Positions 1 through 8,005 of a DNA stretch of 64,000 nt are shown piece after piece (position 1 is the stretch's first letter; the number at the start of each line of letters is the position of its first letter). The translations under genes were made by a program, and so were the position numbers. Source of the stretch: Alphaproteobacteria bacterium (GTDB lineage Bacteria > Pseudomonadota > Alphaproteobacteria > Sphingomonadales > Sphingomonadaceae); contig VBAC01000001.1 in NCBI GenBank assembly GCA_005883305.1, forward strand, positions 2,480,001 through 2,544,000. Reading direction: 5' to 3'. A model generated the notes under the pieces. That model was not told the origin of the DNA, did no database searches, and worked only from the letters and a program-made list of their open reading frames with translations.

Positions 1-846
1 GATCGCCACCCGGTCGCGCGGGGAGAGCCGGTCGGCGAGCAAGGCCAAAGAGCATTGCACCAGCGGCAGCTTGTCGGCGCTGTTCATCGAGCCTGAGACG
101 TCGACCAGGAAGACGAGGTTGGCCGCCGGCCGCTCGCGCCGCTGAAGGTCGTAGCCGCGCAGCCCGACGCGAAGCAGCCGCGTCTCCGCGTTCCACGGAG
201 TCGTCGTCATGTCGGCGTTGACGCTGAACGGCCGCGAACGGTCGGTCGGCGGCGGATAATCGTAGCGGAAATAGTTGAGCATCTCCTCGGTCCGCACCGC
301 GCCTTCGGGCGGCGTCTCGCCGGCGGTCAGCATGCGCCGGACATTGGCGTAGGAACCGGTATCGACGTCGATCGAGAAGGTGGAAACCGGAGTCTCGGCA
401 ACCGACTGGACGGCGGCGACCTCGCGCCCCGCATAGCGTTCACGATTTTCGGCGCCGCCGACGAAGCCGGTCGGCGCATTGCCCCCCAAATTCGGCTGGC
501 GGACGCGCGATCCGGTCACCGCGATCTGGTCTTGGGCCGAGACCGAGGGGGGCGGCGGAGCCATTGGGGGAGGTGGCGGCGGCGGCGGGGGAGGCGGAGG
601 GGCATAGCTGGGCATCGGGACCGGGGCGCCGGCGACGCCCTGCGCTCGGCCCCGCCCGCGGCCATAGGAATAGCCGTCGCGGTCTTCGTTGAATGCTCGA
701 AGGAAGGGCGCGCAACGGGCGTCGGGATCTTCGCCGCGCACGGTTCGCTCGCCGCGCTGGAACGCCGCGGGTGCGGGGGAGATCGGGGCAGGGGGAAGAC
801 CGGTGAGTATGAGGGCGGCCAATGAAATCGTGCCGAGCGTGCGCAT
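1..846 (-). CDS. von Willebrand factor A (YfbK-type) protein, 3' end cut by window edge
   Basis: The reading frame starts at 846 and runs off the left edge, leaving about 282 residues. An N-terminal signal-like stretch (MRTLGTISLAALILTGLPPA) is followed by a proline run around residues 75-95. A conserved block STFSIDVDTGSYANVRRML, typical of the domain that precedes the VWA fold in YfbK-like proteins, comes next. The VWA MIDAS motif DVSGSM is visible near the truncated end. Members are exported or envelope-associated metal-binding proteins of poorly defined function. The start at 846 was chosen because GGAGG lies 6 nt upstream; an in-frame ATG at 852 is too close to that Shine-Dalgarno. The family call is firm, the role is not. 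Confidence 0.85.
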   Translation of the reverse strand, partial: MRTLGTISLAALILTGLPPAPISPAPAAFQRGERTVRGEDPDARCAPFLRAFNEDRDGYSYGRGRGRAQGVAGAPVPMPSYAPPPPPPPPPPPPMAPPPPSVSAQDQIAVTGSRVRQPNLGGNAPTGFVGGAENRERYAGREVAAVQSVAETPVSTFSIDVDTGSYANVRRMLTAGETPPEGAVRTEEMLNYFRYDYPPPTDRSRPFSVNADMTTTPWNAETRLLRVGLRGYDLQRRERPAANLVFLVDVSGSMNSADKLPLVQCSLALLADRLSPRDRVAI

Positions 847-972
847 GTTCATCCTCCTCCGCAAGAGAGATGTGACAATATCACATCGGCGCGGCTGAAT
901 GGATGATGAACCTCGCTAGGACGGATCGACATCGGCGTAATTCGCTTGTTTCGCTTCGGATATTCCGTTGCC

Positions 973-1058
973 CGTCACCCCCGCGAAAGCGGGGGTCCAG
1001 CTTGTTTTCTTGTCTAGGAGATTGAAGAAGCTGGATTCCCGCTTTCGCGGGAATGACG
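973..1058. repeat. Long imperfect inverted repeat of the GTCATTCCCGCGAAAGCGGG type
   Basis: Two 31-nt arms (973-1003 and 1028-1058) are reverse complements with a few mismatches, around a 24-nt loop. Each arm also contains its own small palindrome (CCCGCGAAAGCGGG). It lies just downstream of the crtY stop codon, between two genes transcribed leftward. Such hairpin elements recur in sphingomonad genomes. It may also end crtY transcription, although no T-run follows. Confidence 0.8.
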
Positions 1059-1081
1059 ATGAAAACGAACGTCGACCCGTC

Positions 1082-2197
1082 CTAGGTCCCGCGCAGCGCC
1101 CGCTGCAAACGTCCTCGGTCGAGCAGGCCCGGCCGGTCGGCGAACAGCCGGTCGAGCAGCGCGCCGTCGAGGCCGTAGAGCCGTTTCGCGAGGGCAGGCC
1201 GCGCCTCGGCCGGTGCATCGCCGATCGCCCTGACGATCGAGCGCGCCGGCTCGCGCTTTTTCCAAAGCTGCTTCGCCTCCACCTCGAACGCGTCTTGGAG
1301 CGCGGGGCCGGCGAAGCTCTGGTGGCGGGCGAGGAGCAAGGCGGTGCGCGCGGCATCGCCGACGGCGCGGCCCGTGACCGGATGAATGAAGCCGCCGCGA
1401 AGGCCGATCTTCGCGACGCGCGCCCCGCCGAGCCGCCAGAAGGCGGAGAAATCGCCGCCGAACGGCAGCGGCCTCGCCGCGGCCCGCTCGGCGAGCGTCT
1501 CCGGCCTGCTCCAGGGGCGCGCCTTCACATAGGCGTCGATCCGAGCGCCGGCTTGCTCGTCGCCCTGGGAACGCTCCGAGATGCAGATGTCCGCGATCGC
1601 CATCCGGTCCTCCGACAGCGGCACGCACTCGAAATATCTGAGGCCCGCGCCCTGATCGACGGTGGCGTCGATCAGCACCGGCCGGTCGACGCCGTGCGGC
1701 GCTCCGAAGCGATAGTCGCGCTCCAGCCGCGCTTCGTAGAGCAATTCCAGCGCCGACAAATTGGCCGCGCCCCGCGCGTCGATCGCCCCTTCTGCCTTCA
1801 CCGTCTCGCCGCCGTCGAGGACCAAAGCGTCGTCGCGCACCGCCACTACCTTGGTGCCCAGCCGGTATTGGCCGTGAGCGAGGGTCGCGACCATCGCCCG
1901 GTGAAGGCTCTGCGCGTCAAGGTCGCCCCACGCGCCCTTCATCTTGCGCGCGAGGTCCGGAAAGGCGAGGTAGAAGCCCGGCCAGAGCGCGGGCGCGATC
2001 GGGTCGATCAGCGCCGTCCCTTCCGGTCCCAGCTCGTCCTGTGCGAACAGGCGATGGCCCTCCCCGCCGAACGTCTCGCGTTCCTCGACGATCAGCAGCG
2101 GGACTTCGGGCCGGGTCCGCGCCATGGCCAGCGCCGCGAGGCAGCCCGCCATCCCGCCCCCCGCGATGAGGATTCCGTCTCGCCTGCCTCGCGCCAT
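1082..2197 (-). CDS. crtY: Lycopene beta-cyclase
   Basis: A 371-aa flavoprotein that cyclises the ends of lycopene to give beta-carotene in the carotenoid pathway; it is membrane-associated. An N-terminal dinucleotide-binding motif (ILIAGGGMAGCLAALA, residues about 9-24) and the CrtY signature block RPVLIDATVDQGAG near residue 170 support the call. Length is close to the usual 380-390 aa of bacterial CrtY. No other carotenoid gene is in the window, so it stands apart from any crt cluster here. It is divergent from dinB with about 100 nt between the starts. Confidence 0.9.
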   Translation of the reverse strand: MARGRRDGILIAGGGMAGCLAALAMARTRPEVPLLIVEERETFGGEGHRLFAQDELGPEGTALIDPIAPALWPGFYLAFPDLARKMKGAWGDLDAQSLHRAMVATLAHGQYRLGTKVVAVRDDALVLDGGETVKAEGAIDARGAANLSALELLYEARLERDYRFGAPHGVDRPVLIDATVDQGAGLRYFECVPLSEDRMAIADICISERSQGDEQAGARIDAYVKARPWSRPETLAERAAARPLPFGGDFSAFWRLGGARVAKIGLRGGFIHPVTGRAVGDAARTALLLARHQSFAGPALQDAFEVEAKQLWKKREPARSIVRAIGDAPAEARPALAKRLYGLDGALLDRLFADRPGLLDRGRLQRALRGT

Positions 2198-2297
2198 CCG
2201 GCGCTCCTACCGCAATCCTGCGGCGCCGCGCCACGCTTTCGCCGCACGAGCCCCATTTTGGGACTGCGCGGCGCGCTGGAGGCGCTATAGACAAAGC

Positions 2298-3386
2298 GTG
2301 AACGACGCGCCCTCCCCGCCCCAGCGCAAGATCATCCATGTCGACATGGATGCCTTCTACGCCTCGGTCGAGCAGCGCGACGATCCGGCGCTCAGGGGAC
2401 GGCCGCTCGCGGTCGGCGGCGGGGTGCGCGGCGTCGTCGCGGCGGCGAGCTACGAGGCGCGGCGCTTCGGGGTGCGCTCGGCCATGCCCGCGGTCACCGC
2501 CCAGCGCCGCTGCCCGGAGCTGGTCTTCGTCAAGCCGCGCTTCGACGTCTACCGCGCCGTCTCGCAGACGATCCGGGCGATCTTCCTCGATTACACGCCG
2601 CTGGTCGAGCCGCTCAGCCTCGACGAGGCCTATCTCGACGTCACCGAGGACCTCAAGGGCATCGGAGTCGCCACAAGGATCGCCGGGGAAATTCGCGCGC
2701 GCATCCGCGCCGAGACGCAGCTCACCGCGAGCGCGGGGGTCTCGTACAACAAGTTCCTCGCCAAGCTCGCCAGCGACCAGAACAAGCCGGACGGCCTGTG
2801 CGTCGTCCCCCCGGGCAAGGGCGAGGCGTTCGTCGGCCCGCTGCCGGTCAAGCGCTTCCACGGGGTCGGGCCGAAGACGGCGGAGAAAATGGCGGCGCTC
2901 GGCATTCTCACCGGCGCCGATCTGCGGGCCCAAAGCCTTGCTTTCCTGACCCACAATTTCGGTAGCTCGGGCGACTATTATTACAACCTCGCCCGCGGAA
3001 TCTGCCACCGCCAGGTGAAGCCCGATCGGCCCTACAAGTCGATCGGCGCCGAGGACACCTTCCTCGAGGATCTGTCCGACGAGGCCGCGCTCCGCGGCGA
3101 GCTCGACCGCATCAGCCAGACCGTGTGGCGGCGGATCGAGGACAAGGGGATCGTGGGACGGACGGTGACGCTCAAGGTCAAGTATCGGGACTTCCAGATC
3201 GTCACCCGCGCGCGCAGTCTCGGCCGCGCCGTGGCGGGCCGTGAGGAGTTCCTCGAAATCGGTTGCGCCCTCCTCCACGGCCTGATGCCGCCGCCGAAGA
3301 GCATCCGCCTGCTCGGCCTGACCCTGTCGGGCCTTTCCGATCGCAAAGCCTGGCCGCTTGGCGTTGAGTTGGAGCTGCCGCTCTAG
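2298..3386 (+). CDS. dinB: DNA polymerase IV (Y-family, translesion)
   Basis: A 362-aa Y-family polymerase that copies past damaged or misaligned template. The palm motif HVDMDAFYASVEQ at about residues 13-25 and the second carboxylate motif SLDEAYLD near residue 105 provide the catalytic acids. The helix-hairpin-helix (FHGVGPKTAEKMAALGI) and little-finger region follow in normal order. The start is a GTG at 2298. The frame is open upstream to 2124, but that part overlaps the crtY start antisense and has no family similarity. Full length, with no defects seen. Confidence 0.93.
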   Translation: MNDAPSPPQRKIIHVDMDAFYASVEQRDDPALRGRPLAVGGGVRGVVAAASYEARRFGVRSAMPAVTAQRRCPELVFVKPRFDVYRAVSQTIRAIFLDYTPLVEPLSLDEAYLDVTEDLKGIGVATRIAGEIRARIRAETQLTASAGVSYNKFLAKLASDQNKPDGLCVVPPGKGEAFVGPLPVKRFHGVGPKTAEKMAALGILTGADLRAQSLAFLTHNFGSSGDYYYNLARGICHRQVKPDRPYKSIGAEDTFLEDLSDEAALRGELDRISQTVWRRIEDKGIVGRTVTLKVKYRDFQIVTRARSLGRAVAGREEFLEIGCALLHGLMPPPKSIRLLGLTLSGLSDRKAWPLGVELELPL

Positions 3387-3554
3387 ATCGGCATCGGCTG
3401 AGGTTCGCAACCTTCTACCCCAGCTTCGTTCTCCGGGCGCAACCTTCCTAAACCTCGGCTGAACCCGACGTAGTTCTGGGTTCATGCAACACCGCCATAA
3501 TGACGTTCGTTCTGATTTCCGGAGTCCCGGTTCGGACGACAAGGAGTGAAACTC

Positions 3555-3878
3555 ATGCGCAAACTGATCCTTGCGGCTGTGGCCGCAGCGACGGCGCTGC
3601 CGGCAGGGGCCGCCAGCGCTCAATATTTCGGCGGCAGCTACGGCTATTATGGCGGCCAGAACCGCGTCCGCGCCGAGCAGCGCGAATGCCAGCGCGAGCT
3701 GCGTCGCGCCGACAGCCGGCGCGAATATAATCGCGAGCTTCGCGAATGCCGGCGGGAGATCGCCCGCGCCCAGGCGCAGGCCTATGGCTACAATTACGGA
3801 AACGCCTACGGCAACGCCTACCGCTACGCCCAGCCCAACCGCTATTGGGACGGCTATCGCTGGCGCTACGGCTACTGA
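3555..3878 (+). CDS. Small secreted Tyr/Arg-rich protein of unknown function
   Basis: A 107-aa protein with a clear signal peptide (MRKLILAAVAAATALPAGAASA, cleavage after about residue 22). The mature part is unusual: an Arg/Glu-rich charged segment with repeated RREYNRELRECRRE-like units, then a Gly/Tyr/Asn-rich tail (YGYNYGNAYGNAY). The start at 3555 has AAGGAG 8 nt upstream; an overlapping in-frame GTG at 3546 is part of that Shine-Dalgarno. The gene stands alone between dinB and a membrane protein. Comparable small exported proteins are common in sphingomonads. No function is assigned. Confidence 0.75.
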   Translation: MRKLILAAVAAATALPAGAASAQYFGGSYGYYGGQNRVRAEQRECQRELRRADSRREYNRELRECRREIARAQAQAYGYNYGNAYGNAYRYAQPNRYWDGYRWRYGY

Positions 3879-3996
3879 CGTGTCGCTCGGGGGCGGCCTG
3901 GCGCCGCTCCCGAGCGCATGTTTCGCCCGCGTTTCAACTTGACTTGCCGCGCCATCGGTGCGGAACTCCGAGGCCGTGACGGCAAGGGGTGAACCG

Positions 3997-4548
3997 ATGC
4001 CCGAGACTCTGCTTTCCAAGGCCAATCTTGCGCGGATCGCCAAGGTTTTGGCGCTTCTTTTCTTTTTTCTTCCCTGGGTGACAATTTCCTGCGCGGATCA
4101 GACTCTGGTTTCGATGACCGGCGTGGACCTGGCGACCGGCCATGTGACGCTGCACAACCCGATGACCAACCAGATGGAGAGCCCGCCCGGCGCCCAAAGC
4201 GGCGACCTGCTCGTCGTCCTCGGCGCGGTGCTGATCCTCGCTGCGCTCGCCGCGACCTTCGTCCTCAAGGGCCGCCACGGCCTCGTCGCCGCAATCGCCG
4301 GCTCGGCGCTGGCCGCCGCCGCGCTCTGCTACACGGTGCTGGTGCGGATCCCGGGCGCCGCGCACAGCGGCGCCTCCATCCCGGGCGGAGGTCCGGGGTC
4401 GATGGGCCCGACGCCCGCCGAGATGGCGCAGATGATCAGGGTCGAGACCCAAATCGGCTTCTGGCTGACGATCCTCGCCCTCGTCGCCGCGATGCTGCTC
4501 GACGTCCTCGCCTTGCGGCCCGCCGGCGCGCCGCCCCCGCCCGCCTGA
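3997..4548 (+). CDS. Four-helix-like inner membrane protein, unknown function
   Basis: A 183-aa protein. Hydrophobic segments lie near residues 12-30 (IAKVLALLFFFLPWVTISC), 68-87 (DLLVVLGAVLILAALAATF), 93-112 and 145-167. A polar loop of about 35 residues between the first two segments and a Gly/Pro-rich loop later are probably extramembrane. The ATG at 3997 was preferred to an earlier in-frame codon at 3958 because AGGGG precedes it and the upstream residues are not conserved-looking. Not recognised as a named family. Confidence 0.65.
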   Translation: MPETLLSKANLARIAKVLALLFFFLPWVTISCADQTLVSMTGVDLATGHVTLHNPMTNQMESPPGAQSGDLLVVLGAVLILAALAATFVLKGRHGLVAAIAGSALAAAALCYTVLVRIPGAAHSGASIPGGGPGSMGPTPAEMAQMIRVETQIGFWLTILALVAAMLLDVLALRPAGAPPPPA

Positions 4549-4552
4549 CGGC

Positions 4553-4593
4553 TTGACCTGGAGGGCCTCGCGTGTATTAGTTGCATAATACAC
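4553..4593 (+). promoter_or_regulatory. Sigma70-like promoter overlapped by a perfect palindromic operator
   Basis: A -35 TTGACC (4553-4558) and a -10 TATTAG (4575-4580) are 16 nt apart. A perfect 8+8 inverted repeat, GTGTATTA at 4572-4579 and TAATACAC at 4586-4593, covers the -10 and the likely start site. AGGAGG and the ATG at 4605 follow at once. The arrangement is typical of repressor binding, for example by a GntR-type regulator (inference). No regulator gene is adjacent. Confidence 0.55.
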
Positions 4594-4604
4594 AGGAGGC
4601 CGTC

Positions 4605-5090
4605 ATGCTCTTGCTGGTCGCGCTATCGCTCGCTGCGGCGGATCCGCCCGCTTTGCCCGAAGGACCGGCCCTGACCGAGGCCATCCGCGCCCGCGACTCC
4701 GAACTGTTCGCGCTGATGTTCGAGGGCTGCGATCCGGCGCGGCTCGCGACGATGATCACCCCCGATGTCGAGATGTACCACGACCGCGACGGCGTCGTCG
4801 CGCGATCGGCCGAAGCCTTCGTTGCGGACTATCGGCGCTGGTGCACGCAAAGGCGGGAGCCCAATGCCTGGCGCTCGCGGCGCGCGCTCGTCGCTTCGAC
4901 GCTGAACGTCCACCCGGTGCCCGGATACGGCGCGATCGAGGACGGCGAGCACGTCTTCTACGAGCGCCAGGGCGACGGCCCGGAGCGGCTCGTCGGCCGC
5001 GCCCGCTTCACCCAATTATGGGCGCTGACTCCGGACGGCTGGCGGCTGGCGCGCGTGTTCAGCTACGGCCATCGCGCGGCCGGGCCCTAG
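4605..5090 (+). CDS. NTF2/SnoaL-like (DUF4440-type) protein with N-terminal signal
   Basis: A 161-aa protein. A short hydrophobic start (MLLLVALSLAAA) suggests export. The rest has the pattern of the NTF2-like fold: an early helix (LTEAIRARDSELFALMFEG), a strand with TPDVEMYHDRDG, and the closing strands WALTPDGWRLARVFSYGH. Members of this superfamily are small cone-shaped ligand-binding or enzymatic domains, and the sequence does not indicate the ligand. The ATG at 4605 is preceded by AGGAGG. Its promoter carries a palindrome (4572-4593), so the gene is probably regulated by a specific repressor. The stop overlaps the convergent nucleotidyltransferase gene by 4 nt. Confidence 0.7.
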   Translation: MLLLVALSLAAADPPALPEGPALTEAIRARDSELFALMFEGCDPARLATMITPDVEMYHDRDGVVARSAEAFVADYRRWCTQRREPNAWRSRRALVASTLNVHPVPGYGAIEDGEHVFYERQGDGPERLVGRARFTQLWALTPDGWRLARVFSYGHRAAGP

Positions 5091-5791
5091 CCGAACAGCG
5101 CCTCGGCCTTGGCGAGCGCCGCCGGATCGTCGACGTCGAGCCAGCGCGCGCCTTCAATCTCGACGGTCGCGGCCTTCCCCTGGTCGGCCAGCCGCTGCAC
5201 GCCTTCCGACAGGCTGCCGCCGCCCCCCGCCGAAATCGCCTCCCCGATCGCCGCGGCCAGCGCCGGCGTTGCCCGGAAGAGGCCCGTATCGACCGCGTCG
5301 AACCGCTCCAGCGTCTTGCCGATGGCCCTGATCGCGCCCCCTTCGCCGAGTGCGACCTTGGTTGCGTCGTCCATGTCGGTCAGCGGGTTGGCGAGGTCGC
5401 GATCGACCGCCAGAATCAGCGCCGCCGCCGGGGCGGCGATCAGCCGCCGAACGATCGACGGATCGAACAGATGGTCGGACATCGTCAGCAGATAATCGCC
5501 ATCGATCGCCTCGGCGCCCGCGAGGACCGAATGGCCGTTGGGCCGGTCCCAATCCTTCGTTCGCACCGGCGCGATCGGCACCGCGAGCGTCTCGGCGAGC
5601 CCGGCGAGAAAGGCTTCGACGCGCTCGGCTTCGTGCCCGGTGACCACGGTGAAGGCGGTGGCGCCGCCGGCGAGCGCCGCGCGCACGACATGCTCGATCA
5701 GCGGCCGCCCGGCGACCATCGTCAGCGGCTTGGAAGGCGAGACCTCGCGCAGCCGGCTGCCATGGCCGGCGGCGATGATCAGGCAGTTCAT
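5087..5791 (-). CDS. Sugar/inositol-phosphate nucleotidyltransferase (probable CTP:inositol-1-phosphate cytidylyltransferase)
   Basis: A 234-aa NTP_transferase protein. The N-terminal nucleotide-binding motif CLIIAAGHGSRLREVSPSKP matches the G-x-G-x-R-x-KP signature, and the metal/sugar-phosphate acidic site is seen as LTMSDHLFD. It lies 10 nt downstream of inositol-3-phosphate synthase on the same strand, and CDP-alcohol phosphatidyltransferases are next door. That points to activation of inositol-1-phosphate to CDP-inositol (inference). A phosphocholine- or sugar-specific activity cannot be excluded from sequence alone. Length fits a stand-alone cytidylyltransferase rather than the archaeal IPCT-DIPPS fusion. 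Confidence 0.75.
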   Translation of the reverse strand: MNCLIIAAGHGSRLREVSPSKPLTMVAGRPLIEHVVRAALAGGATAFTVVTGHEAERVEAFLAGLAETLAVPIAPVRTKDWDRPNGHSVLAGAEAIDGDYLLTMSDHLFDPSIVRRLIAAPAAALILAVDRDLANPLTDMDDATKVALGEGGAIRAIGKTLERFDAVDTGLFRATPALAAAIGEAISAGGGGSLSEGVQRLADQGKAATVEIEGARWLDVDDPAALAKAEALFG

Positions 5792-5801
5792 TCCGCCCGG
5801 G

Positions 5802-6902
5802 TCACTCGGCGGCCAGCGCCTCGCCGGCGATGAACTCCTCCGTGAGCTGAGCCGCGACGTCGTCGCTGAACTGCTGCGGCGGATGCTTGCAGAAGAAGGC
5901 GCTCGGGCCGGTCAGGACCCCGCCGATCCCGCGGTCGAGCGCGACCTTGCAGCAGCGGATCGCGTCGACCACCACGGCGGCCGAATTGGGGCTGTCCTCG
6001 ACCGACAGGCGGAGCTCGAGGTTCATCGGCACGTCGCCGAACAAATTGCCCTCGGCGCGCAGGAAGCACAGCTTGTTGTCGTTGAGGAACGGGATGTAGT
6101 CGGATGGGCCGATATGGATGTCCTCGGCCTCGAGCCGCTCGACCAGCGCCGACTGCACCGCCTCGGTCTTGGACTCCTTCTTCGACGCGAGCCGGCCCCG
6201 GTCGAGCATGTTCATGAAGTCGGTATTGCCGCCGGTGTTGAGCTGATAGGTCCGGGTCATCTGGACTCCGCGGGCCCGGAACAGGCTCGAAAGCACCCGG
6301 TGGACGATGGTCGCGCCAAGCTGCGCCTTGATGTCGTCGCCGACGATCGGCAGGCCCTTGTCGCGGAAGCGCTTCTCCCACTGGGGATCGCTCGCGATGA
6401 ATACCGGCATGCAATTGACCACCGCGACTCCGGCCTTCAGCGCGCACTCCATGTAGAAGCGGGTCGCCTCCTCGGAGCCGACGGGGAGATAGTTGACCAG
6501 CACCTCGACGCCGGTCTCGCGGAGGTGAGCGACCACCTCCTCCTCGCTCGCCTCGGGCTCGTCGGCCCGGACGAAGCCGCGCTCGCCGGCGTCCAGCATG
6601 TGCTGCGCCATGCCGTCGAGCACCCGGCCCATGCGCACGGTTACGCCGGTGTGGGGAATCTCGCCCTGGAAAACGGTCGTGCAGTTCGGCATGGCGAAGA
6701 TCGCCTCGCCGAGGTCCTTGCCGACCTTGCGCGCGTCGGTGTCGAACGCGGCGACGAGCTCGATATCGGAGATGGCGTAGCCGCCGAGCCGCTCGTGCAT
6801 GAGGCCCGCCGGGGCCCTCTTGCCGGCGTAGAAATAGCGGCCTTGCACCAGGGAACTGGCGCAATTGCCGACCCCGACCAGCCCCACCTTGATCTTGTTC
6901 AT
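5802..6902 (-). CDS. ino1: Inositol-3-phosphate synthase
   Basis: A 366-aa NAD-dependent enzyme that converts glucose-6-phosphate to 1L-myo-inositol-1(3)-phosphate. An N-terminal Rossmann motif (KVGLVGVGNCASSLVQG) and the family block YQLNTGGNTDFMNM are present, along with the late SRLxx-to-catalytic-lysine region around ESKTEAVQ and PSDYIPFLNDNK. Length matches the short actinobacterial/archaeal type (about 360 aa), not the 500-aa eukaryotic one. The start at 6902 has CGGAG 5 nt upstream; an in-frame ATG at 6917 lies in front of that site. First gene of a two-gene operon with the nucleotidyltransferase. Confidence 0.92.
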   Translation of the reverse strand: MNKIKVGLVGVGNCASSLVQGRYFYAGKRAPAGLMHERLGGYAISDIELVAAFDTDARKVGKDLGEAIFAMPNCTTVFQGEIPHTGVTVRMGRVLDGMAQHMLDAGERGFVRADEPEASEEEVVAHLRETGVEVLVNYLPVGSEEATRFYMECALKAGVAVVNCMPVFIASDPQWEKRFRDKGLPIVGDDIKAQLGATIVHRVLSSLFRARGVQMTRTYQLNTGGNTDFMNMLDRGRLASKKESKTEAVQSALVERLEAEDIHIGPSDYIPFLNDNKLCFLRAEGNLFGDVPMNLELRLSVEDSPNSAAVVVDAIRCCKVALDRGIGGVLTGPSAFFCKHPPQQFSDDVAAQLTEEFIAGEALAAE

Positions 6903-6982
6903 ATGTCTCCGGTTCATCTGGCGGGCTGCAGCCGCCCGCGAGGCTTCATACGCTCGTCACAATGCCCGGGGAAGTCAAGAAG

Positions 6983-7942
6983 CTATGCCGCGCCGCGAAA
7001 GGAGGCACGCGCGCGGGGAACGAGCGTCACAAGGACGTAGGGGAACCAGATCGCGCCCACTCCGGCGTAGATGGACAAGGCGGTCCGCTCGAGGCCGGCG
7101 ACGATCAGGACCATGTAGAGGAAGGCGAAGCAGTCGCGCCCGGTCAGAGTCTGCACCGCCCAATAGGCGAGGTCGGCGGCGCTTCGCACCGGGGCGGACC
7201 TTTTGAGCAGGTCGAAGCCGAGCGGCCCGCCTTCGGCTCGGCTTCGCCATGCGATCACCAACCCGCCGAACAGCGACACCGCGACCGCCCAGGCGCCGAC
7301 CCAGCCGATCCAGTCGTGGTCGCGAAGCGCCAGGTGGACGCTGAACGCCGAGACGAACAGGAGGTTCGTGGCGATGTCGACCGCGCTGTCGAGCGTCGCC
7401 CCCTGTGGGGACGTGCGATAGGTCGCCCGCGCCATCTCCCCGTCGACTCCGTCGAGGATCGAGGCGGTATGGAAGAGGATTCCCCCGACGACGAGCCCGG
7501 CCTCGCCGCCCGCGAGCACGATCGGGAACATGACCAGAGCGAGGAACGCGTTGAATATCGTGACGTGAACCGGCCTCGCGGCAGGCAGCGCGAGCATGAC
7601 CCAGCTGATCCTCTGCGAGATCGGGCGGTTGAGCCAGCGCGAGACGAGCCCGTCGCTCGGCTTTCCGGTCTTGCGAACGATCTCCCACGACGTCGGCAAG
7701 GGAAGCGGATCGGCTTCCCCCTGAACGATCGAGACGGGAACGCCGCCACGCAGCCGCTCGACATCCGCCTGCGCCTCCGTCGAGAGCGCCGATCCGTCGC
7801 CGATCCTGATCTCGATCTCGTCCGAGTCCGAGGCGAGCCGGTGGACCGTGCGGCCGATCGCGCTCACGCCGGCGATCCGGCGGCCGGCAGCCGTGGCAGA
7901 GGCGAATCCTGCGATCCCCCGCGCGGATTTTTCGCTTCCCAT
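6983..7942 (-). CDS. CDP-alcohol phosphatidyltransferase (DIPPS-like)
   Basis: A 319-aa integral membrane enzyme. The full CDP-alcohol transferase signature D-x2-D-G-x2-A-R-x8-G-x3-D-x3-D is visible at DGVDGEMARATYRTSPQG and the following TLDSAVD. The preceding KPSDGLVSRWLNRPISQRIS resembles the region leading into this domain in di-myo-inositol-phosphate-phosphate synthases. About six hydrophobic segments follow. The roughly 100-residue N-terminal part (residues 1-95) is soluble and not recognised. AAGGAG lies 7 nt before the ATG at 7942. The neighbouring inositol-phosphate genes suggest an inositol-containing acceptor or donor (inference). Confidence 0.85.
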   Translation of the reverse strand: MGSEKSARGIAGFASATAAGRRIAGVSAIGRTVHRLASDSDEIEIRIGDGSALSTEAQADVERLRGGVPVSIVQGEADPLPLPTSWEIVRKTGKPSDGLVSRWLNRPISQRISWVMLALPAARPVHVTIFNAFLALVMFPIVLAGGEAGLVVGGILFHTASILDGVDGEMARATYRTSPQGATLDSAVDIATNLLFVSAFSVHLALRDHDWIGWVGAWAVAVSLFGGLVIAWRSRAEGGPLGFDLLKRSAPVRSAADLAYWAVQTLTGRDCFAFLYMVLIVAGLERTALSIYAGVGAIWFPYVLVTLVPRARASFRGAA

Positions 7943-8005
7943 CGAGCGGCTCCTTACCGCAAGGAACGATCCGAAGCCGTTCTCGACCAGAAAGGAGGCC
8001 GCATC

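Noticed and set aside
968-2290. A 440-codon plus-strand open frame opposite crtY
   Set aside because: It is the antisense shadow of a clear CrtY gene in high-GC DNA, starts inside the hairpin repeat and has no protein-like character.
2124-2297. N-terminal extension of dinB
   Set aside because: It overlaps the crtY start antisense, and similarity to Y-family polymerases begins only after the GTG at 2298.
5538-8005. Long plus-strand frames opposite the inositol cluster
   Set aside because: They are shadows of ino1 and the CDP-alcohol transferase on the minus strand; only the part from 8006 has family motifs.
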